A stretch of DNA of 64,000 nt from Otis tarda (taxonomy: Eukaryota; Chordata; Aves; Otidiformes; Otididae), in the NCBI GenBank assembly GCA_026413225.1, contig CM048553.1, forward strand, positions 16,182,501 to 16,246,500, read 5' to 3'. The notes under the pieces were generated by a model. That model was given only the letters and a program-made list of their open reading frames with translations, was not told the DNA's origin and searched no databases. Positions 55,625-64,000 of the stretch are shown here, piece by piece (the stretch's first letter is position 1; every line of letters begins with the position of its first letter). Position numbers and translations under genes: made by a program.

Positions 55625-57137
55625 GAAAAACCATAAAATTTGTTCAGTGTATATGATGAACAAGCCAGTTGCTGAGCATTTCCTGTATGCTGATCTCTCA
55701 TTAACAGAAGATACTCACCTACACCTATAAGAGCAAAGTACATTTAGAAATTTAGAAGAAAAATAAGTCCCATATCTATTTTAAAGGTTAAAGGGTTAAC
55801 AGTTTTTCTAGCCATTTTCTTTAGTAAACATTTGCAAGTCAAACATAAACCCACTGCTGAGAAATCTCTATTATCCAGAATCTATTATCTAACCGATCCT
55901 GATGCTTCAATGCACAATGACTGAAGTTGGTTTTGATTCCTCAAAAAAAAAAGAAACCAAACCCAGCCTAAAACAAGCCATACTACAATTCTACCTTGCA
56001 GAACTAGTTGATAAAGACTCAGAGGCTTTTTAAAACAGGTGCAGCAATGAGGGCCAAAAGTGATGAAGATGAACAATACCTGTAATGATACCACGTCTTA
56101 TACACCTTTTGTTTTCTGTGAGTGATACATGCTGCAGACAAAACGTTTTGTGCTAAACAGCCTCAAATCTGGTTTTCTAATATTAAGCACAAAGGAAAAA
56201 CACTGACAGCAAGCGTGGTAAATAAATCCCTCCCTTGAGAACGACGGCAGCAGACAGGAGGGGGCTGACATGCAGGCAGGAGAAAACTAAACACCATCTT
56301 TTTTTTCTACCTGCACAAGTTGCCATTTGCTGCAGCAATCAAGAATCTCCTTTCCCCGTTGATTTAAAACGCTAGGTTTTCAGAAAATTTCTCTCTCAAG
56401 TCATCTGTTGATATGCTCTAATAGCATGATATTCATATCACTCGATCTTTAAGAGAAAAATCCATTTTCTTTCCTGTTCAGGTAAACATGTTTACAGCTC
56501 CTGCACAGACGCTGGGTGGTTCAGACTCACATGTCACACACATGTCGTCAGCAACAAGAAAAGCCCCTTTCTTGGATCATCAACATTTTTAATAAGGTAA
56601 AGAGAAAAGCACTTTCCAAACTTACCTTTAGCACAGCCAAATCATCAACTAAATGTAAATATTTACAGTAAGACAAGGAATTAATAACGTGAGCATGCAA
56701 ACAAAAATACCTGCTAGAAAACACAAAGCAGAAATAAGAAACCCCTCCTAAGTTCAAAGCAATCAAACCAACTCGTTAGCCCCCGAAAGGCCGTTATTTA
56801 TCACTGCGTTACGCCCGACACAGTCAGGACTGGAGAGGAGAGGCACCGATCCTGGCTCTGAGCTATTTCGGAGCCCGTTCGCTGCGTCTGGAAACATCTC
56901 GGATCCCAGGCGAAAGCCTTCCTATCTGTGACCCTGCACAGGAAATGCCACATAAAACCTAAAATTGCCAAGGAAGGTTACAAAATCTCCTGCTTTACGT
57001 CCTATTGCGAAGAGTCGCTACGAGAACCGAACTACTTCTCCATTTTCCAGAAAATAAGTAGAGAGTGGGTGTTCCGAGCGTTTATTCCCCCTGCCGTGTA
57101 CCTTCCAAATGCATCTTAAAGTAACACACGTACCAAG

Positions 57138-57212
57138 GCGGGGGGCGGGGGGCCGGAGGGGGGAGAGAGGGGAAAAAAAAAAACAACCAAAAAAAAAACC
57201 AACAAACCAACT
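57138..57212 (+). repeat. G-quadruplex-type tract followed by A/C tract at island edge
   Basis: At 57138-57172, runs of four to six G with one- to four-base spacers satisfy the quadruplex pattern. This passes straight into A11 and CAACCAAAA-type repeats to 57212. It sits about 1.1 kb inside ZEB1 intron 1, at the start of the densest part of the CpG island. Confidence 0.85.
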
Positions 57213-58245
57213 CCACAGCAGCCCTGAAGTCTGAAATGTAAATGTAATTCCTTATATAGACTGCAGCAGCCGGTCACACACGCACGGAGAGCGGAGCGGG
57301 GGCCCCCGGCCAAACCGTTACCACCCATTATTATACAAACAGGTACCTCCGAAGCCAGAGGGAAGGGAAGAAACTTCGCCGCCCGCCCCCGCCGCCCGGG
57401 AGCGGCCCTCCCTTCCCCATCGCCCCGCCGGGACCCGGGGCGGGAAGGCAGCGCGGCCGCGGGGCGCCCGCCGGGGACCGACTCCTGGCGGGGAGGAGGC
57501 GGCCAAAGCGGCGAGCGGGTGGCGGGGGCGCCGGCCCCCTCCCGCCGGCCCGGGGCGGCCGCGCCGCGCTGTCGTCCCCTCTCCCGCTCTGCCGCGATCC
57601 CCGGGTGTGTGTGCCCCCCCCTCCCCGAAAAGCGAACGCCAGCCCGCGGCGCCGGCCGGCAGCGAGGAGCCGGCCCGCTGCCGGGCGAACGGGGAAAGGT
57701 GGGGGGGGAGGAACTCCGGCGGGCGGCGGAGACGCGCTCCCGGGCGGGCGGCGGGGCCGGAGCCGAGGGGGTGGCGGGGGTGAGGCCCCGCTCCGGCGGG
57801 GCGCGCAGGTAACAAGTTTCGGAGTTGGGGCTGCCGAGGCCGGGCGGGCGGCGGAGGCTCCACCGCCGCTCCCCGCACGGGCCGGAGGGCGGCGGCGCGG
57901 CTGGGCCCCCCCCCTCGTAGAGCCCGCTCCCCGCAGCGGCGGGCGGCGGGGCGGTCGCGGGGCGTGTTGGGGAAGGCAGCGTGTAACGGTCCCGGACAGG
58001 CGGCGGAGTGCGGAGGCACCGCTAGGCGGAGGAGGGAGGCGGACAGCGAGGCGAGGGAGGCACCAGGTAGCGGATATAACGGTGCGGAGGGAGCCGGGCT
58101 CCCGGCGAGGAGCGGCGGGGGAATTACTTTCGCGCCCGCCCGACCTCCCCCCCCGACCCCACTCCGCGTTCGGGACGGCTCTGCCCGGCCCCCGCCCCAG
58201 CCCTGCCGTCGCCCCGGCGCGGCCGAGCCGCTGCCCCGCGGGCTG

Positions 58246-58252
58246 ACTGACC
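58246..58252 (-). other. ZEB1: Splice donor of ZEB1 exon 1
   Basis: Read on the minus strand the junction is AACG|GTCAGT. The GT occupies 58251-58250. Five of the first six intron bases fit the donor consensus GTRAGT (C replaces R at +3). It interrupts the frame after the first base of a codon. Confidence 0.88.
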
Positions 58253-58309
58253 GTTATTGCGCCTCGGGTTCGCCTGCTTCCTGCGCTTACACCTGGGGCC
58301 ATCCGCCAT
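58252..58309 (-). CDS. ZEB1: ZEB1 exon 1, coding part (N-terminus, partial gene)
   Basis: Seen: on the minus strand the ATG at 58309-58307 opens MADGPRCKRRKQANPRRNN, followed by one extra G and then GTCAGT, a good splice donor. The exon therefore ends in phase 1 at 58252. The context (A at -3, G at +4) is a strong Kozak site, and an in-frame TGA at 58342-58340 lies ten codons upstream, which fixes the start. Known: this peptide is the N-terminus of vertebrate ZEB1/delta-EF1, a nuclear repressor with two zinc-finger clusters and a central homeodomain that binds paired CACCT(G) E-boxes and represses E-cadherin and other epithelial genes. In known ZEB1 the next exon starts VTNYN, and a phase-1 G supplies the first base of that Val codon, so the junction fits. 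The piece is basic (KRRK, RR) and contains no finger. Inferred: the rest of the gene lies left of the window. Confidence is high because length, sequence and splice phase agree. Confidence 0.95.
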
Positions 58310-58540
58310 GATCCTCTCGCTTGTGTCTAAATGCTCCAGTCACCTCCTCCCCCGCCCTCCCCCTCCCTCCCCTCCCCTCCCCCCGGACCTGGTTTACGAC
58401 ACTGGGTGGTTTTACTTTTACATCACCTTCCTACACCTAGTGCTCGGCCGGAACCTTGTTGCCAGGGGAGACGGGCGCTTTACGGCAGGACGTTTGAACG
58501 GCGGCGGGGGAAAAGTTACGGCCGCAGGTACCGGCAGCGG
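58310..58540 (-). promoter_or_regulatory. ZEB1 5' UTR and core promoter region (TATA-less, likely bidirectional)
   Basis: This stretch lies directly upstream of the ZEB1 start codon and inside the CpG island. No TATA box is placed for either direction. Seen: a C-rich run at 58341-58385 on the plus strand (G-rich on the ZEB1 strand); CACCT half-sites at 58341, 58424 and 58434; an ETS-type CCGGAA core near 58447; and a GTTGCC(A)GGGGAGAC stretch near 58458 that weakly resembles an RFX X-box. Broad CpG-island promoters of this kind usually fire in both directions. The exact start sites cannot be read from sequence, so the split between 5' UTR and promoter is inferred. Confidence 0.7.
58338..58385 (-). 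repeat. G-rich run upstream of the ZEB1 ATG (quadruplex motif)
   Basis: On the ZEB1 strand this reads as repeated GGGGA and GGGA blocks, the complement of CCCCTCCCCTCCC. It has more than four G runs with one-base loops. It ends about 30 bases upstream of the start codon, so it is either in the 5' UTR, where it could hinder scanning ribosomes, or in the core promoter as an SP/KLF-type site. Confidence 0.85.
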
Positions 58541-59330
58541 CGGCCGTGGCCAGGAGGGGAGGGGATCGTGGGGCGGCTCCGGAGCCGCGCGGGGACCCCC
58601 GGCCCGCCGAGGGGTGCGCCCCCCCCGCCCTCCGTCGGCGGCAGCAAGGGGGGATCCCCGTGGGGCGGGGCGGGCCGAGGGGGGCGGGAGCCTTGGGCGG
58701 GGGGGGTCGGCGGAGGGGGATCCCCGCCTGGGCGGTTCCGCCCGCGCGGTTCCGCCCGCCCCGCGTCCGCCACCGGCACCGCCGCCTCGAGGGGCCGGCC
58801 TGCCGCCCGCTTCCCGCCCTGCTGCCAGGTGCCTGCCGGCCCGCTGCCCTGCGGCCTGCTCGGCGTGAGGCACCGGTAGCCGCCCCCAGGTACCGCGGGA
58901 GCGGGCGGGGCTGAGCCTCTGCCGGCCCCGCTTCCCCTCGCCCCTGCGCCGGGCACCTGCCCCCGGCCTTAGAGCGGCAGTGGGGCTGTCGGCCCCCGCC
59001 CCTGCAGCCCGACCCCCCGCGGGCCCCCTCGCCGTGACCCGGCCGGGGAGGGCAGCGCAGAGTGGTAGCCCGGGTTGGTTCCCACCGTGACGGTGATCCT
59101 GCCTTACAGGTCTGACCGAGAAACAAACAGGCGGACGAGAGTGATGCTGTTCCCACCGCCCTGAAACCTGTCGTTCTTGGGCTTTCCGTAGTCGTACTTC
59201 TTGTTTTTACGAAAAGGAGAAGAGGTATAAAATTCCATGCCCTAAAAAATAAAAAGGGAAGGGAACCATTTTTCACAGATAATTAATAAACAACCTTGTT
59301 TGAGCTTAATAAACATATTTAATGTATCAA
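58400..59330 (+). ncRNA. Possible divergent lncRNA (ZEB1-AS1-like), gene model tentative
   Basis: Known: mammalian ZEB1 shares its promoter with a head-to-head noncoding RNA, ZEB1-AS1. Seen here on the plus strand: three donor-like sites (CAG|GTACCG at 58527/58528, CCAG|GTGCCT at 58828/58829, CCAG|GTACCG at 58889/58890), an acceptor-like CCTTACAG ending at 59109, and two AATAAA signals at 59285-59290 and 59308-59313. Together they allow a short two-exon transcript of which the last exon would be about 59110-59330. There is no convincing coding frame in it. The transcription start is unknown and the 58400 boundary is only a guess. AATAAA is common in AT-rich DNA, so this is a hypothesis based on position and weak signals. 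Confidence 0.3.
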
Positions 59331-62300
59331 CAATAACATTACCATCAAACACTCATACTATTTATTTACTCTTGCCTTTCACTTTTCACTTCAGGCAATA
59401 AAATAATTTATTAAGTTTCCATTTGTTTCTAGGCTTTCTTATTTCCTTTTTTTCCCCCTTACCCTGAGATGATTCTGTAGAATTTATAGTTCTGTGCTTC
59501 TGGGGAATGCTTTTATCCAAACAAATTAGATTTCAGTGAGAGCATTTCTGTTAATGGGATACTTTTAATAAGTAATTGATACATATGCTACTGAATTTGA
59601 GGCCTTTAGCTATTCTACAGCTATGTGTTCACACGCTGTAATGTATCACTTCATCTCATGGAAGCAGTGTAACATGTCTCTAGAAAATGAATTGTTGAAC
59701 ACTGGCAGTTTGTGGAAGTACCTTACAGCTGAAGCTTCCCTAGAAGTCAGTACAGTCAGAAATGCTTAGAGAAGAGGTATAGGGCTAAACTGGATGCAGA
59801 GTTAGGTAAAGGTCTAGAGGGATTTTTTCAAAATTATTTGTACTCTCAGAAATGTACATGAATCATGGATTTGGGTACTCACATTAAAACAGTTGTTGCC
59901 CTTCTTTACAAATCATATGTCTAATGTATCTCAAAAACTTGGTAAATTTAAGTGTAGTGGTTTTACATGTGTATCTTTACCCAGTGTGAATTGGCTGCCG
60001 ACTTTGGCAATTTAATGAGGATCAACCCGAGAGTCATTAAAGGTGGCTAACAAGTCAAACAGTACAAAGTGTTTGATAGTCTAATAGAAGTCATTTAGAA
60101 GCATGAGATGTGGCGCTAGCTGGGAGTACTGAACTTCAAATACAAGGGCAGCTAAGAACTGCAATATGGAACCAACTACAAAATTAAAGTGAAAATTGTC
60201 AGCAAAATTTTGAGTGAGTGAATTGCAAAGTTTAAGGCAGAATCTCATTTTTGTCCTGCTTTAATAATTCAGCATCTTTGCTTGTCAAATTTTTGTGCAG
60301 AAGATACCTGTGGCTGTCAAGCATCTTGCAAACGAGGCCTTAAAGTCTTCGGGAATTCCTGGATGTTTCTAATCATTCTATGGATGAATTTAACCAAAAT
60401 ATCACGTATAGATTTTCATGCTAAGTTTTCAGTTTCTTAAAATTTGTCATGTTTTAGAAAGTAGTTGCAAAAATAAAAATAATAAAGTATCTGTAAACAT
60501 ACTTGTAGATTTATAACAATATTCCCCTGCGCACCCATACAAAATTCCAGGTCTCCCTTTAAGCAACTTTAAAGTAGCTTGTTTTCATTGAGTTTTGTCA
60601 CTTTTTGTCTCCGGATAAGAATTCTTGGCTTTTCATTTTGAGCAATTTATGTTTCCTAACAGAATGAGGAGAAAAACAGTCCCCTGGTGTTTGTTAGTGC
60701 TCTTTTTCAACTAGCCATAGTGTGTGTCTGCACGTTAATCTCTTGAGATTTCCAAGCAGCTAGGAGAAACCGGTGACAACTCTTGCTGCCCATTAGTTTC
60801 TGAAGAGCAGAACTGGAACTGGCAGGAGCATTGCTAGCTCTACACTGCTATAGTTTTGATAAATGAGAAGAGAAAACCAAAGCAATCTTTGTATACGTTA
60901 TCTTTGATACCAAAGGAGGTCTAGAAACTAAAAAAGCAGAGGATGGTGTTTTGCATGAAGTTGTTGATTACCGCAGTCACTATTCATTGTAAAGTGTCAC
61001 ATTCACAACTTGTAAATAGATAAGTGGGTTTTTGGTTTTTAAACTTTGATATATTTAATCCAAGCAACTGGGCACTTCACGTCCTTGTATACCAAGTTCC
61101 CATTATTTACTGTGCTAAAAAGCATCATGGTCAAGGATGCAGCTACTGTCAAGTTGTTTTGGCCTAATACATGCTTCTAATCCTGGATGCAAATGCGCTA
61201 GTTAAAATTCCTGCTCTCTTTGTAGTGTTCTGCAATGCATGAGCACATTGTATATGTAATTTAAACTAGTTTGTGTTGCAAGTAAGAAGGAAAAATCCTG
61301 GTTTTCTTTATGGGGCACAGCTTTCAATCTGACTTCAGTCAAGGATGCAGGGATTAATCAATGTACTAATTTGCAAAATCTCAGTAAAGCATTTTCTGCA
61401 TCCTGCTGAATGTGGCAGGCTTGAGAATATGTTTCTTTAAAGGAGGAATTCTAAGACAGTGGTTGTCCATAGCCATTGTTTGTCTCTAGTTACATAATTT
61501 GTGTGGGAATTTAGGCAACCCTAAACTGTAGTTGAAATGTCAGATTGCATAGCTGCTGTACTTCACCTTTATTGAAATTTATTTCCATTGTCTGAAGACA
61601 GGAATTAAAATACTTCAGTAGTCACACTGGAGTACGGATGCTCAAAACCAGCTAATTATTATTACAGGCAGTTTTTTCCATTTTAAAAATAGTCATGTGT
61701 GTTGTGTTATGGTTTATGATTTCTTGAGTATGTATTATTAAATAAAAGAAATCAGTCCTTATTCATGTTTATGAAGCCAAGTTTCACATCCTATCTTGAG
61801 TACTCTAGATTTAATGGTGTTCATTTAGTTGAATGAATTTAGAATTACAGTGAAAGATGACTCAGTAAATTGTTTCTTGTTTCATTTCTGGTTTGTGGAG
61901 ATTCTTTTTTTTCCTTTTTTTTTCTGATTTCCATTAGTGAAACTTTATTTTCACTTCCATGTATTTTCTTGGAATGTCAGTTCTTGAAATTTACTTTTCA
62001 CTTGATGATTTTATTATTTATTTGGAAATATGCTTTTGCTCCTCTATAGAAATTGTAGTTGAAAGATTTACTAGGAGAACAATGACCTAGAAATACACAG
62101 CTTGACTGCAGCTAGCCAAGGAACTAATCTTGAATAAAATGTGGATTTTAGAGATATCAACATACAGTTTTAGTGCCCTTCCAGATGGTCTTTCAATTTC
62201 TAGTTTTACTTCCAAGTGAATCTAATAAGTGTTGAAGGTGTACCCTGGCATGTTGTACAATCTCAAAAAATGGTAAAGCCACTTGAAATTTGCACATTCA

Positions 62301-64000
62301 CTTAAAGCAGAGTTTGTAAATATTTATCAAGATAAATTACCCTTTTTTCCACTTTCCACAGCTTATATTTTTTTCTGTTTCTGTACTTCAAGTGAATGTA
62401 TTTGTTTATTTAAGGCCTGAAGTTATGATTTCTAATAAATTGTCATGTCTTGCGTGACTTGAGAAGGCTGTACCTGCTTGAAAGATTTAAGTGTAAGGAT
62501 GTAAACTGCCATAAAGCATCAATGTGTACATAGATATATATAGCTATAATGACTTGCCTACATGCAATTGACTTTTCAGACGTCATCTTTGTTATGAAAA
62601 ACTGTTTGTGAAGATCACAAAGGCCTTCAAAACCATTTTGTTTCTCTTGCTCTCCTTTTGCCCTACTTGTTGCATACTGTTTTTCTCTTGAAAGCAATTA
62701 ACCTGTGCTGATTCCTATGTCAGGTTGGTATGCTGTGTAAAATAAATGTATGAAAAAATAACCAGGACTTACAATTCCATTCTTATGCTAATTTTGACTT
62801 TAGATGTGATCTGTGTTTCAGAGCCTTCACACAAGAAAAAATTATTTTAGAAATGGAAAAAAACCAAAAAGGTCGTTCCACATTCTACATCTAAAAGGCA
62901 AATCTTGCGTGTTCAAAGTGGACTTGGAATGCAAATTTTGGTACAAGCACTGGATTGCAAACAGTTATGATTTTTTTGTTTGTTTTCAAAGTACCTGGAA
63001 CTCCAGTTGAGAACGTCTACTTCAATACTTTCTTTTCTGCTGCTGGATGCAGTAGCAAAATACTGTATCAAAATATTATGTTTTGGTTTAAATTACATCT
63101 GAAGTTTTGACTGATCAAATTACAGTTGTAGTGCAGTTAGATTACCCGGTTTTATTAGTAGCACATTTTCCATTCATCTTTGTTTATGATGACTCTGCAT
63201 AAGTGTCCTTATCCATTATATTATCTAATTAAACGCTAATGTATTGTGAATATTTTCCCATGTGGTTCATGGTTGTTTCCTTCTGTAACTTACACACTAT
63301 TTCTGGTTTAATTCTACTCCCCAGCCCTCTTGTTGTTTGCTGTCTCACAGTTTGGTGCGATTGCTCATTTGGCTCTTGTTTGAAATTATTCTTCTTGTTA
63401 TGATATCTGTACAGCTGGCTCACTCAGCTCTTTAAATTTCAGCTTAAAATGGATTTCTTAATTATTGCACTGCATATTCTTCTCATTTATATTTGAGTTT
63501 TGTAATTGCTGGAACACATTCTAATGTTAGAAGTTATTCATTTGTTGTCTCATTTGTCTTCTGTTTTTTTTTCTCACTGCAAAACACATGATGCTTCTGC
63601 AGGAAATGTTTGTTAATACATAAAGGGAAGCTGTTGATTTGGTGCTGCCATAGTTTTTGGAGCTTGCAGTGTATATTCTGAATATACAGAATTAGCATAA
63701 AGAAAAACAGAAAAAAAAGATGACAGTCTACCAAAACAAAAAAACCCAATATAATTAAAAGTGTAATTTTGCTTGAAACCTCAACAAATCACCAGTCAGT
63801 GCCATAAGGGGAAACAGAGATACTGTTATGGTTATTTTCTGAGATGTGAACTGAAGCTTGGGTGTACTCTGCATAGTTGGTCTGATTCTCCGTTGGCAAG
63901 GTAAGGGTCTGTCTGTCAGATACAAACATATGGTATTAAAATGGACAATAATATGTTTGAAGCTCAGATGCACAGACCAAATTTGTTGGCACTATAGACC
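59331..64000. other. AT-rich DNA upstream of ZEB1
   Basis: There are no recognisable exons, RNA genes or transposons. The longest frames (up to 84 codons, 62443-62697) look random. The plus strand is often T-rich here. It may be intergenic DNA or introns/exons of a divergent noncoding transcript. In mammals the next coding gene on this side of ZEB1 is ZNF438, which is not seen in the window. Confidence 0.55.

Larger units (their letters stand above)
52761..56779. other. Intron DNA adjoining the CpG island
   Basis: No gene is seen. A/C-rich tracts become more frequent (53265, 54514, 55418, 55942). A small CpG cluster lies at about 55075-55150 and a G-rich run at 55391. This promoter-proximal intron DNA is a sensible place for enhancers, but none is proven. 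Confidence 0.55.
1..58251 (-). other. ZEB1: ZEB1 intron 1 (5' part, at least 58 kb)
   Basis: This is inferred from the exon 1 donor at 58251: no segment to the left encodes the expected continuation of ZEB1 (VTNYN...), so exon 2 lies beyond position 1. ZEB1 is known to have a very long first intron in vertebrates. The sequence is AT-rich with few transposons and no ORF longer than about 150 codons outside the island. It may hold enhancers or alternative first exons, but none can be recognised by eye. It remains possible that a small alternative exon or intronic noncoding RNA was missed. Confidence 0.85.
57340..58959. promoter_or_regulatory. Cluster of CAGGTA/CAGGTG E2-box (Z-box) motifs
   Basis: Seen: CAGGTA at 57340, 57806, 58064, 58525 and 58887; CAGGTG at 58826; and its complement CACCTG at 58290 (inside the coding exon) and 58954. 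Extra CACCT cores lie at 58341, 58424 and 58434, the last two ten bases apart. Known: CAGGTA/G is the preferred site of ZEB1, ZEB2 and Snail-family repressors, and ZEB proteins favour paired sites. Inferred: the ZEB1 promoter may be self-regulated. CAGGTR is also the consensus of a splice donor, so some plus-strand copies could be donors of a divergent transcript rather than binding sites. Confidence 0.5.
56780..59215. promoter_or_regulatory. CpG island covering ZEB1 exon 1
   Basis: CpG density rises sharply from about 56780, where GC content is still moderate, becomes extreme between about 57280 and 59080 (GGGCGG, CCGCCC and GCGC runs throughout), and fades after CpG-bearing DNA near 59215. 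Both flanks are AT-rich and CpG-poor. The island contains the first exon and about 1.5 kb of the start of intron 1. An island of this size at a developmental transcription-factor gene is typical of a promoter that is unmethylated and often Polycomb-controlled; that state is inferred. Several long open frames here are produced by the lack of AT-rich stop codons and are not genes. Confidence 0.92.

Noticed and set aside
57318..58302. Long minus-strand frames of 233 and 323 codons in the CpG island
   Set aside because: They are rich in Arg, Pro, Gly and Ala, overlap the ZEB1 exon in another frame and read into its intron. GC-rich DNA lacks stop codons, so such frames are expected by composition.
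57605..58879. Plus-strand frames of 182 to 213 codons in the island
   Set aside because: Same compositional artefact. Several overlapping frames are open at once on both strands, with no recognisable domain.
58437..59276. Minus-strand frame of 279 codons upstream of ZEB1
   Set aside because: It is low-complexity Arg/Pro/Gly sequence across the promoter, open on both strands, with no family match.
1..64000. CRISPR arrays, operons or prokaryotic systems
   Set aside because: No direct repeat-spacer pattern. Sequence is vertebrate nuclear DNA with introns and LINEs.

Overview
The window looks like a piece of a bird nuclear genome. It carries two clear CR1 (chicken repeat 1) LINE copies ending in the typical ATTCTATG-type 3' repeats, few other transposons, and one strong CpG island in otherwise AT-rich, CpG-poor DNA. 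I cannot name the species.

The only protein-coding exon I can support is on the minus strand at 58252-58309. It encodes MADGPRCKRRKQANPRRNN and ends at a phase-1 splice donor. This is the N-terminus encoded by exon 1 of ZEB1 (delta-EF1), the zinc-finger E-box-binding homeobox repressor of epithelial-mesenchymal transition. The start codon has a strong Kozak context, and an in-frame TGA lies ten codons upstream. Transcription runs right to left, so everything from 58251 down to position 1 is best read as part of a very long ZEB1 intron 1. Exon 2 and the rest of the gene lie beyond the left edge.

Layout: 1-56.8 kb is intron sequence. It holds an old, decayed CR1-like LINE fragment (2985-3430, minus), a 2.3 kb 5'-truncated CR1 with a broken reverse transcriptase (15815-18104, plus), a 0.43 kb CR1 3' end (27377-27803, plus), a MIR/CORE-SINE-like scrap (about 52650-52760), G-quadruplex-type tracts and many A/C-rich simple tracts. 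From 56.8 to 59.2 kb there is a CpG island containing ZEB1 exon 1, its TATA-less promoter, and an unusual number of CAGGTA/CAGGTG (E2-box/Z-box) motifs, the sites ZEB1 and Snail proteins bind. From 58.4 to 59.3 kb on the plus strand there are splice-like and polyadenylation signals compatible with a divergent noncoding transcript, positioned like mammalian ZEB1-AS1. From 59.3 to 64 kb the sequence is AT-rich upstream intergenic (or lncRNA) DNA without recognisable genes.

No clearly novel protein system is present. The most interesting signals are regulatory: a likely self-binding (autoregulatory) motif cluster at the ZEB1 promoter, a possible conserved divergent transcript, and a strand-biased set of A/C tracts across the intron. 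The long open frames inside the GC-rich island (up to 323 codons) are composition artefacts.
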